A stretch of DNA of 64,000 nt, taken from positions 17,087-81,086 of the forward strand of contig JAILLA010000001.1 of the NCBI GenBank assembly GCA_024693325.1, given 5' to 3'. This stretch comes from Solobacterium sp. (GTDB lineage Bacteria > Bacillota_I > Bacilli_A > Erysipelotrichales > Erysipelotrichaceae). Position 1 is the stretch's first letter; each line of letters starts with the position of its first letter. Below, one piece after another: positions 40,195 to 49,422 of the stretch. Both the position numbers and the translations under genes were made by a program. Under the pieces are notes generated by a model that saw nothing but the letters and a program-made list of their open reading frames with translations, did not search any database and had not been told where the DNA came from.

Positions 40195-42800
40195 TATTTT
40201 GCCTCGTACCAGTTTCTTCCGACTGAGCATTCAACAGTCAGAGGTACTTTCAGCTTCATTGCCTGTGTCATACCGTCTTCGATCAGTTTTGTCATCTGAT
40301 CGATCTCATCTTCCGGCACATTAAAGATCAGTTCATCATGTACCTGAAGGATCATTCTGGAACGGACACCTGCCTCTTTCATTCTGCGGGCAATATCGAT
40401 CATTGCCTGCTTGATCAGGTCTGCAGCAGAGCCCTGGATCGGTGCATTCATAGCAGCCCTGCGTCCGAATTCACGGACCTGCCTGTTTTTATCCCTGATC
40501 TCAGGTATTTCACGGCGTCTGCCCATCAATGTTTCGACATATCCGTTTTTTTCACAGAATTCAACGATGGAATTCATGTAAGTCCTGATTTTCGGATAAC
40601 TTCTATAATACTGCTCAATAAACTCTGCAGCTTCCCTGCGTGTAATATTCAGCTGCTGAGACAGGCCGAAGTCACTGATACCGTAAACAATACCGAAGTT
40701 GACCGTTTTGGCCCTTCTGCGCATTTCGGAAGTCACTTCATCCAGACTGACACCAAATACGTCCATGGCTGTCTTAGTATGGATATCGATTCCTTCATTA
40801 AAGGCTTCGATCAGACTTGTTTCATCAGCCATATCTGCCAACATACGCAGTTCGATCTGATGATAGTCGCTTGAGATCAGTACGCATCCTTCATCCGGCA
40901 TGAATGCCCTGCGGATCACCTTTCCCTCTTCATCACGGACGCTGATGTTCTGCAGATTCGGTTCACTGGAAGACAGACGTCCTGTCTGGGTAACACACTG
41001 GTTATAAAGTGTATGGATCCTGCCGTCCTTCTGGATGTATTTCTGAAGGCCCTCAGCATAAGTACTGTATATCTTCTGAAGCTTCCTGTAATCCAGGATA
41101 AGTGTGATGATCGGATGCATTCCTGCAAACTGTTCAAGTACATCTGCTGACGTACTTCTCTTTTTACCGGAAGGGAGACCCAGCTCATCATAGAGTACCT
41201 CAGCCAGCTGTTTCGGGCTGTTCAGGTTGAATAAATGTCCTGCCAGATCATAGATCTCATTACTGATGGAAGCGATCCTCGTTTTCAGATCATCAGCGAT
41301 CTCATTCAATACCGGCAGTTCACATCTGACGCCGATATCCTCCATATCCTTCAATACATAAAGCAGCGGCATCTCAAGATCTTTGTAAAGAGACATCATC
41401 CGGTAAGTCTCAAGTTTTTCCTGAGACTGATGGAATATCGTTTCGATATTGGCAGCCATCTGTGTGCAGTACATAGCGCGGTCTTCTTCTGGGGCAAGCT
41501 TCGGTCTGGCGGCAGTACCGTAAATATTCTCATAGGATTCACTTGTCGTGCATCCGAATGCGTTCATGATCTTATCCGTTGATGTCAATGTGGAATCTGA
41601 AAGGAATCCGCTGATCATAGCGTCATCTGAAAAGCAAACGTCAATGCCCGCACGTTTCAAAATATGGAGTGCACGTTTGACATCGTATCCGATCAGCATA
41701 TGCTTTCCGCCAAGCCATGAAAGCAGATCCTGATCATTGCGGATATCATCAATATTCATATAAACCGCATTGCCGTTCAGACTGAATCCCATACCGGATA
41801 TTTCTGCTGTCAGGAATGATTCATCACGGCTGTCCAGCCAAATACACAGTGCATTCTGCATCATTTCTGCCGGAAGTTTATGAACGATCTGACCCATCAC
41901 TTTTTCCGGCTCCGGATCTTCAGTGACCTGCGCATCATTCAGCTGCGTTTCATATTTTCTGATCAACGAACGCATATTCAGACTTTCAAAGAATCTGACG
42001 AGCGAATTGTAATCAGGCTCAAACTTACAGTCCTCAACCTGAAAATCAAGTTCTACGTCTGTTTTGATCGTTGCCAGGATCTTGCTCAGCTCAGCGTTGT
42101 CTTTTCCTTCACGGACCTTCTTACCAAGTGCGCCTTTGATCTCATCACCATGTGCGATCACTTCTTCTACACTTCCGTATTCACTCAGAAGTTTGAGTGC
42201 TGTTTTCTCACCGACACCAGGTATACCCGGTATATTGTCAGAGTGATCTCCCATCAGTCCCTTCATATCGATGATCTGCTTTGGCACGATCCCCATCTGT
42301 TCTTTCAAGGCAGCCTCATCCATGATCTCCATCTCAGTCAGGCCTTTTTTCATCAGCATGACTACGGTATCCGGTGCGATCAGCTGCAGAAGGTCATGAT
42401 CACTTGTAAGAATGACAGTATCATATCCTTCGGAATGACGTGACATCGTACCGATCAGGTCATCTGCTTCAATGTCCTGACGTTCCACCCAGCGGATATG
42501 ATAACCGTCCAGATAGTCACGTACCATCTGGAACTGCGGTACCAGATCATCCGGTGCCGGTTTTCTGCCGCCTTTATAGTCTGCATACAGGTCATGACGG
42601 AATGTATGCTTTCCTGCATCAAACGCAACAAGAACAGCATCAGGCTCTGTCAGATCCAGCGCTTTCTGCATCATGTTGGCAAAGCCGAAAACAGCATTGG
42701 TCGGCATTCCCTGCGGACTGGTCATCTTCTGTCCGTAAGCTGTTGCATAGTATGCTCTGAACAGCATTGAATTTCCATCTACCAGCAATAATTTTTTCAT
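40194..42800 (-). CDS. polA: DNA polymerase I
   Basis: 868 residues. The N-terminal 5'-3' nuclease starts LLLVDGNSMLFRAYYA and contains DMKGLMGDHSDNIPGIPGVG. The central 3'-5' exonuclease domain lacks the DxE motif, as in Bacillus enzymes, so proofreading is probably absent. The polymerase motifs are DYHQIELRMLADM, RRRAKTVNFGIVYGIS and QVHDELIF. I chose the ATG at 42800; an upstream in-frame start has no ribosome site. Confidence 0.98.
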   Translation of the reverse strand: MKKLLLVDGNSMLFRAYYATAYGQKMTSPQGMPTNAVFGFANMMQKALDLTEPDAVLVAFDAGKHTFRHDLYADYKGGRKPAPDDLVPQFQMVRDYLDGYHIRWVERQDIEADDLIGTMSRHSEGYDTVILTSDHDLLQLIAPDTVVMLMKKGLTEMEIMDEAALKEQMGIVPKQIIDMKGLMGDHSDNIPGIPGVGEKTALKLLSEYGSVEEVIAHGDEIKGALGKKVREGKDNAELSKILATIKTDVELDFQVEDCKFEPDYNSLVRFFESLNMRSLIRKYETQLNDAQVTEDPEPEKVMGQIVHKLPAEMMQNALCIWLDSRDESFLTAEISGMGFSLNGNAVYMNIDDIRNDQDLLSWLGGKHMLIGYDVKRALHILKRAGIDVCFSDDAMISGFLSDSTLTSTDKIMNAFGCTTSESYENIYGTAARPKLAPEEDRAMYCTQMAANIETIFHQSQEKLETYRMMSLYKDLEMPLLYVLKDMEDIGVRCELPVLNEIADDLKTRIASISNEIYDLAGHLFNLNSPKQLAEVLYDELGLPSGKKRSTSADVLEQFAGMHPIITLILDYRKLQKIYSTYAEGLQKYIQKDGRIHTLYNQCVTQTGRLSSSEPNLQNISVRDEEGKVIRRAFMPDEGCVLISSDYHQIELRMLADMADETSLIEAFNEGIDIHTKTAMDVFGVSLDEVTSEMRRRAKTVNFGIVYGISDFGLSQQLNITRREAAEFIEQYYRSYPKIRTYMNSIVEFCEKNGYVETLMGRRREIPEIRDKNRQVREFGRRAAMNAPIQGSAADLIKQAMIDIARRMKEAGVRSRMILQVHDELIFNVPEDEIDQMTKLIEDGMTQAMKLKVPLTVECSVGRNWYEAK

Positions 42801-42827
42801 AAATACCCCGTTTCCTGTAAGACTGAA

Positions 42828-42845
42828 AGAAGGCATCTGCCTTCT
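42828..42845 (-). terminator. Hairpin between binding lipoprotein and polA
   Basis: AGAAGGCA-tc-TGCCTTCT, only a short T-rich stretch follows on the minus strand. It could be a weak terminator or attenuator. Confidence 0.4.
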
Positions 42846-42851
42846 TCGATG

Positions 42852-43910
42852 TTAGTCGGTTGTTTCTTCCGATGACTCTTCTGTCGTTAATGCCTCAGCC
42901 GCATCTGCTTCAACTGCAGTGGTTTCTTCTGATGCAGTTCTGTCCTCAGTCATCGTTTCCAGTGCATTAAGGTTTTCATACATGATGGACAGATAGTCTT
43001 TTCCGGACTCTGAGCCGGTCAGGGAAGAAAGATTGCTGAGCTCTACCCTGCGCAGTCCAAGATCATCTTCGATCCTGTTGAACAATGAAACCATATCATC
43101 CGTCATATTCGGTTCATAAACGATATATTTCACGCCATCTGTCCGAATGCGTTCCTCGATCAGTTCTAACTGCCTTGCATTGGGCAGCACACCATACTTG
43201 GACAGAACGACCGGGTACACCTGGAAGCCATATGTTTTCTGCCAATTGCCGAAGCTGGCAGTCATGGATACAAATCGGATCACCTTATCATTTTTTTCAT
43301 TGGCTGTTGCAAGAGCCTGATACTGTGCATCGAGATTGATCAGGTCTGTTTCCAGACGGGTAAAGTTTACTTCATAGATCGATTTCTCATCCGGATAAGT
43401 AGCGATAAGCCAGTCTCTGATATCCTTAGCCATACTCAGCATAGCTATTGGATCCGTCCAGAGATAAAGGTCCTGTATATCCGTGTCGATCATCTGAAAT
43501 TCTTCTCCGCGATAGTACGGAGATTCTACATAAGTGATCTCACCGTCCGCAATGACCTGAGTATAACGCTGGAAGTCATATACAGCATTCAGCGTAGAAA
43601 GATCAAGCTGTTCATTTGCAAGCTGATCGATCTCAGAACTGTATACCGTCAGATAAGGCTCCAGATGGCCGATGTGCATAAAGACCTGCGAATCACTCAG
43701 GATCTCTTCGTAATCTTCACGCAGCTGTGCTCTCTGTACGATCTCATCACTTTGAACAGACTTGGCAGTGATCGTATCCCCTGCAAGCCTCTGCAGAAGA
43801 AAACCGACCGGATAGACTGTATAAGCTACCTTTGAACGTATCATCGTACATCCGCTCAGTGTAAAACATATTAATATTGAACAAACAATCAATCTGAGTA
43901 TTCTTTTCAT
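42852..43910 (-). CDS. ZnuA-like metal-binding lipoprotein (orphan)
   Basis: 352-residue solute-binding protein of the zinc/manganese family. Signal peptide with lipobox ICFTLSGC (Cys 21). It keeps the cluster shape (MHIGHLEPYL, TDPIAM, FGNWQKTYGFQVYPV, YEPNMTDDM). Several expected His ligands are missing: the usual HxAFxYF appears as SMTASFGNW. There is no His-rich loop. The C-terminus is a long Glu/Thr-rich tail. No permease or ATPase is adjacent; it sits between radC and polA. Metal binding is uncertain. Confidence 0.75.
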   Translation of the reverse strand: MKRILRLIVCSILICFTLSGCTMIRSKVAYTVYPVGFLLQRLAGDTITAKSVQSDEIVQRAQLREDYEEILSDSQVFMHIGHLEPYLTVYSSEIDQLANEQLDLSTLNAVYDFQRYTQVIADGEITYVESPYYRGEEFQMIDTDIQDLYLWTDPIAMLSMAKDIRDWLIATYPDEKSIYEVNFTRLETDLINLDAQYQALATANEKNDKVIRFVSMTASFGNWQKTYGFQVYPVVLSKYGVLPNARQLELIEERIRTDGVKYIVYEPNMTDDMVSLFNRIEDDLGLRRVELSNLSSLTGSESGKDYLSIMYENLNALETMTEDRTASEETTAVEADAAEALTTEESSEETTD

Positions 43911-44017
43911 ATTGCGTACCTGCAGTACAGTATATCATACTTGTCCGTGATCTTCCCGTATGCATCATGGCGTATCTTAAGAATGCTGACACGTATGATA
44001 TATTATTTTAACACTGA

Positions 44018-44704
44018 TCAGTCACTGCAGAATTGATGACATGCTAAAATACTGGAAATTCCGTTTTGGGAAACGATCAGATGATCCATTATATCGATCC
44101 CCATCGTATTCCCTGCTTCGATCATCCTTGAAGTAAAATTAATATCCTGTGAGCTGGGTTTTAAAGAACCGCTGGGGTGATTGTGTACAAGGATCAGATA
44201 TCGTGCATGCCTGGACAAGGCATTACGGAACACCTCTCTCGGAGAAACAGCGGCAGAATCAAGCGTTCCGCGGAATACTGTATCCATGCCCAGGATCTGT
44301 TTTGCCCTGTTCAGATAAATAACGAGCAGTTCTTCCTGCATTTTTCCGCCCAGTCTGATCCTGAGCCATGCTTCGAATTCTTCGGGATGTTCTGTAATAT
44401 TCTCTACCGCAAGCTCTTCAGCACTGATCCTTTGAACCAGTTCAAAGCATGCCTGAAGCTGAACAGCTTTGACTTTTGAGATCCCGCTGACAGCACACAA
44501 GTCACCAAGTGACAATCTGGGCAGACCGGAAAGACCTCCTGATCTCTCCAGAAGCTCTGAAGCACAGTCCAGTACATTCTTATCTTTTGTACCGGTTCTT
44601 AACATAATAGCGAGCAGTTCTACATTAGATAAAGCTGTGATCCCGTACATGACCGCTTTTTCACGCGGCTGTTCGGTTTTCGGCATTTCGTTCATTTTAC
44701 GCAT
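44018..44704 (-). CDS. radC: RadC family JAB-domain protein
   Basis: 228 residues with an N-terminal helix-hairpin-helix region (LLAIMLRTGTKDKNVLDCASELLE) and a C-terminal JAB1/MPN-like metalloprotease fold. The metal motif is HNHPSGSLKPSSQD. Its cellular role is unresolved for the family despite the DNA-repair name. AGGAGGAAA precedes the ATG. Confidence 0.95.
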   Translation of the reverse strand: MRKMNEMPKTEQPREKAVMYGITALSNVELLAIMLRTGTKDKNVLDCASELLERSGGLSGLPRLSLGDLCAVSGISKVKAVQLQACFELVQRISAEELAVENITEHPEEFEAWLRIRLGGKMQEELLVIYLNRAKQILGMDTVFRGTLDSAAVSPREVFRNALSRHARYLILVHNHPSGSLKPSSQDINFTSRMIEAGNTMGIDIMDHLIVSQNGISSILACHQFCSD

Positions 44705-44905
44705 AGTTTCCTCCTGTTGAACTATACGTTATTTACGGCAGAATTCCTCTTTTATCATTATGCGAGCAGGTAAGTTCATTAAGTCCCAGGATAAAAAATT
44801 ATTTTAAAGTTATGAGTGGAGCACCATGATACCCTGCCGTATATTAAAGTGTCGGGCATAAGAGCACGATGATACTTCTGCTGTATTAGAAAGGAGGATC
44901 AAGAA

Positions 44906-44947
44906 ATGAGATATAAAAGTACTGTAAAAATATATCTGTCCGGATGA
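44906..44947 (+). pseudogene. Short frame, possible 5' end of decayed tnpB
   Basis: Thirteen codons (MRYKSTVKIYLSG) behind a perfect AAAGGAGG. TnpB proteins often begin with a basic YK...IYP-type strand, which this resembles, and a tnpB-like 3' end lies 320 bases further on. It may also be a leader peptide for the overlapping frame. Tentative. Confidence 0.35.
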
Positions 44948-45141
44948 TAGTCAGCCATGAAAAAATCGAGATGAAGTATTTAATAGACAGACAGTTACTA
45001 AAAGTATGCATAGATCAGATACCAATATCCGGATCATTTATTCATGTCATACCTGGAAGTATCATAAATTACTTCATCTTTACTAATACAAAAGCTTTCG
45101 TACCCTTTCAGTTTCCTGAAGAAAACCAAACTGTGAGCTGA
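44944..45141 (+). CDS. Doubtful 65-residue frame
   Basis: Starts at an ATG overlapping the preceding stop as ATGA. The product (MIVSHEKIEMKYLIDRQLL... ending ENQTVS) matches nothing I know and is AT-rich. It could be inserted sequence inside a broken tnpB rather than a gene. Confidence 0.2.
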   Translation: MIVSHEKIEMKYLIDRQLLKVCIDQIPISGSFIHVIPGSIINYFIFTNTKAFVPFQFPEENQTVS

Positions 45142-45266
45142 ATAATAAGTATCAAGTACTTTTGTATCAAGTAAAAACTAACACCTACCTTGCAGCATGA
45201 TATATTCTGCTGCATCAGTTCTCTACAATGAGTGTTTACACAGTTGAACATTCCGTAAACAGATAA

Positions 45267-45425
45267 CAGACTGACCATACGGTGAGGCCACGTCGGAATC
45301 GGTCAGTCGTTGATTCTCAAGCCTGCGGAGACAGCTCTGACGGGCATTGCCGGACGCAATGCAGTTATCTGTCTGTGAAGCAGGAATCTTGTTCTAACGG
45401 AAATGTGTTCGATCACAGCCTGTGA
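45267..45425 (+). pseudogene. 3' remnant of IS200/IS605-type tnpB
   Basis: An open frame without its own start translates to segments TVRPRRN, ACGDSSDG and, near its end, SVKQES. The ACGD and (S)xKQE motifs are typical of the extreme C-terminus of IS200/IS605/IS1341 TnpB proteins. No catalytic RuvC part is present. Read as the end of a deleted element; the assignment rests on short motifs. Confidence 0.5.
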
Positions 45426-45490
45426 CAGAGGTTTTCCGTATAAAAGTCATTTCCTGGTAGTAAAATAATATTAGTAGGAGATTTACTTTT

Positions 45491-46627
45491 ATGAAGATCA
45501 AGAGTGCAAAAGTTTGGTGCAGTGATCGTTTTTTGCGGGCAGTTGTACAGATCACAGACTCCAGGATTTCCGCAATAATTCCTTATGAATCAGAAGCTGA
45601 CATTGATTATGGCAGTAATATGATTCTGCCCGGCTTCATTGACATCCATACACATGGTGCGTTTGGTTTTGATACCAATACCGGTGATCCGGATGGCTTG
45701 AAATACTGGAAGGAACATATCACCCATGATGGTGTGACGTCATTTCTGCCGACTACTGTTACCGACAGTAAATCGCAGCTGAAAGTCGGTTTAAAAAACG
45801 TTGCAGCAATCAAAAAGCAAAATGCTAAAGGTGCTGACATTCTCGGCATTCATTTCGAAGGTCCGTATCTGGATATGACTTATCGAGGTGCCCAACCGCC
45901 TGAGGCAATCGCTAAAGCATCTGTGGATGAGTTCAAAGAATATCAGGAAGCTGCTGATGGCCTGATCCGCATCATAACGCTTGCTCCCGAACATGATACG
46001 GGCTTTGAATTAACAAAGTTTTGCGCTGCCAACGGTGTTATCGTATCGCTTGGTCATAGCGGAGCATCGTTTGATACAGCATGTTTAGCTGCTGCAAACG
46101 GTGCGAAGAGCTTTACACATACATATAACGGTATGTCCGGTTTTACGCACAGAAACAATAATATGGTTGGTGCAGCATTGAGACTGGATGATATGTATGC
46201 TGAAATCATATGTGACTGCAATCATTGCACTCCCGAAGCATTGAACCTGTTCTTCCGCTGTAAGCCGAAAGATAAAGCGATCATGATCTCCGATTCACTG
46301 ATGTGTAAAGGATTCAAACCCGGCGACAGATTTATGTTTGCCAATCATGAAGTGGAGATCTATCCTGATGGCAGTGCGCATCTGGTCGTCGAAAAGAATC
46401 TTGCCGGAAGCACAATGAAAACAAACGAAGGTCTCAGAAATCTTGTCGAACGCGCACTGGTACCTTTCGACGCAGCAGTCAATTCCTGCACAATCAATCC
46501 TGCCACCCTTTTGGGTGTCAATGATCATATCGGTAAGATAAAAACAGGATACGATGCTGATCTCGCAGTCCTCGATGACAGATATGAAGTCATCCAGACA
46601 TACTGCAAAGGCCAACCGCAGTTCTGA
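45491..46627 (+). CDS. nagA: N-acetylglucosamine-6-phosphate deacetylase
   Basis: Converts GlcNAc-6-phosphate to glucosamine-6-phosphate, in cell-wall recycling and amino sugar use. 378 residues. ILPGFIDIHTHGAFGFD, GIHFEGPYLD (metal Glu), SLGHSGASFDTA and THTYNGMSGF with metal-binding His residues, then DSLMCKGF and NPATLLGVNDHIGKIKTGYDADLAVLD. No nagB lies in the window. GGAG lies 11 bases before the ATG. Confidence 0.96.
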   Translation: MKIKSAKVWCSDRFLRAVVQITDSRISAIIPYESEADIDYGSNMILPGFIDIHTHGAFGFDTNTGDPDGLKYWKEHITHDGVTSFLPTTVTDSKSQLKVGLKNVAAIKKQNAKGADILGIHFEGPYLDMTYRGAQPPEAIAKASVDEFKEYQEAADGLIRIITLAPEHDTGFELTKFCAANGVIVSLGHSGASFDTACLAAANGAKSFTHTYNGMSGFTHRNNNMVGAALRLDDMYAEIICDCNHCTPEALNLFFRCKPKDKAIMISDSLMCKGFKPGDRFMFANHEVEIYPDGSAHLVVEKNLAGSTMKTNEGLRNLVERALVPFDAAVNSCTINPATLLGVNDHIGKIKTGYDADLAVLDDRYEVIQTYCKGQPQF

Positions 46628-46635
46628 TCATCAAA

Positions 46636-46685
46636 AAAAGTCTGACCGTTCCGGTCTTTGATCATCGGGACATAGTCAGACTTTT
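46636..46685. terminator. Bidirectional terminator, nagA/PASTA gene
   Basis: Outer arms AAAAGTCTGAC and GTCAGACTTTT around a GC-rich inner loop, between convergent genes. Confidence 0.88.
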
Positions 46686-46705
46686 ATTCATATTAATGTG
46701 AGCGT

Positions 46706-48217
46706 TCAGCCTTCAGATGATTCATCTGAAGTATCAGTTGATGATGTTTCTTCTGTAGCAGCAGGTGTTGATTCAGGAGTTGCCTCAGGTGTCGGCTGAA
46801 CCTGGTTCTGACTTCCGTCCCACAAAACACCGATCGAGATCGTGTACGCTACTTTGTCATACAGATTCTTTGAACCTGTTTCGTTCCAGATCAGAATTCC
46901 TACAGGAACTGTATCAGAATACTCTTCATTTCTTGTACCAGGGCTGAGGTTCAGCTGAGCAAGCTTAGCAAGGAATGCTTCTTCAGACTGTCCGGCCATA
47001 TCAGGAACTGTTACACCGCCGGATACTGTCAGTGAGATCGTGCTGCCGGGAGCGCAGTAGACTTTACCCTTCTGCTCAACGCCGTTTGTATACTGGTGAA
47101 GAACTGTACCGATCGGCTGTGTGCTCTTTTCACCATTCAGAACATATTTGATTCCGGCTGAAGCACTGTATTTTGCATTGATATCTGCGATATAAGCAAG
47201 AGCTTCATCCTGTGTTTTTCCAGTGAAGTCATTGATCGGAACATATCCTGCGGATACACCGAATGTGATCGTAGCTGTTTCAGGAACGATACCTGCTGAA
47301 GGATTCATACTGACGATCTTACCTGCATCTGCAGCAGCATATACGTCGACGAATACAGGGTTCAGTTTATTTGTATTGCACCAGGATTCAGCATCCTTCT
47401 TCGTCTTGCCAACAAAATTCACAAGAGTTACAGGATAACCGGAAACATATGTTGCCGTAACAGCATCACCGGGATTGACTTTTGTGCCTGCAGCAGGATT
47501 CTGACGGATAAATGTATTAGCTTCCTGTGTCTTGCTTGTTTCCCAAAGGAAGCTCATTTTGACGTTCGTCGTGCTGCCCCACTGGTAAGCCTGTGCATAT
47601 GTATACTGTGAGAAATCCGGAATCGTGATCTTACCGTCTGCGGAAGAAGAATCTGGGTTCGGAGTTACATTTGCTGTTCCGTTATTTCCGCCGGTAGACA
47701 GAGTAACAATAATCGTATCCTTACGTCTTACAGTTTTTCCTTCAAGGGGATTGATTGAAACGAATGTACCTTCAGGAACACTTGTATCAGTTTTGTCCTG
47801 ATAGCTGACGCTTGTGAATTTGTGTTCTTTGAACCAGGCTTCAACCTGCTCCTTTGTCTGTCCGCTGAAATCAGGAAGAATGAACATTGTTTCAGGATCA
47901 GCCCCATCAGATAAAGTGATGTTCAGGACATCGCCATCCTGCAGTTTGGTATCCGGGTTGATGCTTTGGGACAGAACTGCATCCTTGTCCTTTTCCTCAT
48001 CATATTTATAGTCAAATGTAAGCTGCTCGTCTGAAACTTTATATTCATCTGCCCAATTCAGGACATCCGTACGAGTCTGATCTGTGAAATCAGGAACGGT
48101 AACTGTTTTATCCTTAGACAGTAAAAGATAACCGCCGGTAACTCCCAATGTCACAAGGAGAACACCTGCTACGCCGGCTAATATCTTGGTTTTCATAGTT
48201 GCATTTCCAACGCTCAT
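46706..48217 (-). CDS. Membrane-anchored PASTA-repeat protein without kinase
   Basis: 503 residues. A short cytoplasmic N-terminus (1-10), one transmembrane helix (about 11-33, ILAGVAGVLLVTLGVTGGYLL) and about six PASTA repeats outside. The repeats begin near VTVPDFTDQT, ILPDFSGQT, ITIPDFSQYT, VTLVNFVGKT, VPINDFTGKT and VTVPDMAGQS. A Pro/Thr/Ser/Glu-rich tail follows. PASTA domains bind muropeptides and usually sit on PknB/StkP kinases or PBPs; here neither domain is present. Probably a cell-wall sensor or scaffold. Good AGAGAGG site. Confidence 0.9.
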   Translation of the reverse strand: MSVGNATMKTKILAGVAGVLLVTLGVTGGYLLLSKDKTVTVPDFTDQTRTDVLNWADEYKVSDEQLTFDYKYDEEKDKDAVLSQSINPDTKLQDGDVLNITLSDGADPETMFILPDFSGQTKEQVEAWFKEHKFTSVSYQDKTDTSVPEGTFVSINPLEGKTVRRKDTIIVTLSTGGNNGTANVTPNPDSSSADGKITIPDFSQYTYAQAYQWGSTTNVKMSFLWETSKTQEANTFIRQNPAAGTKVNPGDAVTATYVSGYPVTLVNFVGKTKKDAESWCNTNKLNPVFVDVYAAADAGKIVSMNPSAGIVPETATITFGVSAGYVPINDFTGKTQDEALAYIADINAKYSASAGIKYVLNGEKSTQPIGTVLHQYTNGVEQKGKVYCAPGSTISLTVSGGVTVPDMAGQSEEAFLAKLAQLNLSPGTRNEEYSDTVPVGILIWNETGSKNLYDKVAYTISIGVLWDGSQNQVQPTPEATPESTPAATEETSSTDTSDESSEG

Positions 48218-48356
48218 AGTCTTAACCTCTCTTTACTGGATGAATTATACCATATTGGTTTACGTTTGTAGTACTTTAATGCATAAAATTAATCTTTCGC
48301 AGAATTCATATGTATTTTATTTTCATTTTATGCAGTTATATTCATTTTCATATCAC

Positions 48357-48379
48357 AAAAAAAGATGTGCATACGCACA
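48357..48379 (-). terminator. Terminator after galE
   Basis: TGTGC-gtat-GCACA followed by TCTTTTTTT on the minus strand, 12 bases after galE. Confidence 0.85.
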
Positions 48380-48391
48380 CCCTTGTTTTGA

Positions 48392-49405
48392 TCATTTGAT
48401 TCCGTCAGGATTTTTGATCGTAAAATTCCAGGAATCTTCACACATCTGATCGATTCCGTATTTAGCTTCCCAGCCAAGAAGACGCTTTGCCTTCGCAGTA
48501 TCCGCATAGCATGTCGCAATATCACCGGGACGTCTTTCCATGATCTTGTACGGCAGTTCTTTACCGCATGCTTTTTCATACGCATGGAGTACTTCCAGAA
48601 CACTATAACCAACACCTGTTCCAAGGTTGATCATTTCAACGCCCTTATGATCCGCAGCATATTTCAGCGCACAGATATGGCCTTCCGCCAGATCAACTAC
48701 ATGAATATAGTCACGCACACCAGTTCCATCCGGTGTCGGATAATCATTACCCCAGACTCTCAGGAATTCAAGCTGGCCGTTTGCAACTCTTGCGATATAC
48801 GGAACCAGGTTGTTGGGAATACCGTTCGGTACTTCACCGAGCAGACCGCTCTTATGTGCGCCGATCGGATTGAAGTATCTCAGCAGGATCACTGTCCATT
48901 CCTCATCGGAATGGCAGAGATCGGTCAGAATCTGCTCATTCATCAGTTTTGTAGCACCATAAGGATTGGTCGTATGTGTTTCAAAATCTTCACTGATCGG
49001 TACAGATTTCGGAGCACCGTAAACCGTAGCACTTGATGAGAATACAAGTGTTTTACAATTATGATCCTTCATGCACTGGTACAGGTTAACAGATCCGCTG
49101 ATGTTGTTTTCATAATAAGTCAGAGGAATCTGTACAGATTCACCGACAGCCTTGTATCCGGCAAAATGGATCACTGCATCGATCTTATTTTCTTCAAAGA
49201 TACGGTCAAGTCCCTGCCTGTCAAGAATATCTGTGCGATAGAACTTCGGACGTGTACCGGTGATCTGTTCGATCCTTCCCAGTACTGCTTCATTTGAATT
49301 GTAAAGATTATCCAGGACGACAACATCATATCCGGCCTCGATCAATGCTACGCATGTATGCGAACCGATATAGCCTGTTCCGCCTGTTACCAATACTGTA
49401 GCCAT
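48392..49405 (-). CDS. galE: UDP-glucose 4-epimerase
   Basis: Interconverts UDP-glucose and UDP-galactose. 337 residues from the ATG at 49405 with AAAGGAG upstream; an in-frame upstream extension lacks homology. VLVTGGTGYIGSHTCVALIEAG binds NAD. The catalytic Ser/Tyr/Lys are in FSSSATVYG and NPYGATKLMNE. It follows rseP by 17 bases without a terminator, so it may be part of the envelope operon and feed glycan synthesis. Confidence 0.97.
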   Translation of the reverse strand: MATVLVTGGTGYIGSHTCVALIEAGYDVVVLDNLYNSNEAVLGRIEQITGTRPKFYRTDILDRQGLDRIFEENKIDAVIHFAGYKAVGESVQIPLTYYENNISGSVNLYQCMKDHNCKTLVFSSSATVYGAPKSVPISEDFETHTTNPYGATKLMNEQILTDLCHSDEEWTVILLRYFNPIGAHKSGLLGEVPNGIPNNLVPYIARVANGQLEFLRVWGNDYPTPDGTGVRDYIHVVDLAEGHICALKYAADHKGVEMINLGTGVGYSVLEVLHAYEKACGKELPYKIMERRPGDIATCYADTAKAKRLLGWEAKYGIDQMCEDSWNFTIKNPDGIK

Positions 49406-49422
49406 AATTGTTTTCTCCTTTC

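Larger units (their letters stand above)
44705..45490. other. 786-base region with mobile-element debris
   Basis: Long stretch without an established gene between radC and nagA. It holds a tiny coding start with an excellent ribosome site (44906), a coupled short frame (44944) and a segment that looks like the 3' end of tnpB (45267-45425), with an inverted repeat ACAGATAAC/GTTATCTGT (45259-45267, 45364-45372). Composition is AT-rich in the first part. Probably a decayed IS200/IS605-type insertion. Confidence 0.5.

Noticed and set aside
44705..45490. 6S-like or riboswitch RNA in the radC-nagA gap
   Set aside because: The segment with pairing reads as a tnpB C-terminal frame. No known riboswitch core or 6S-like long-bulged stem is recognisable.
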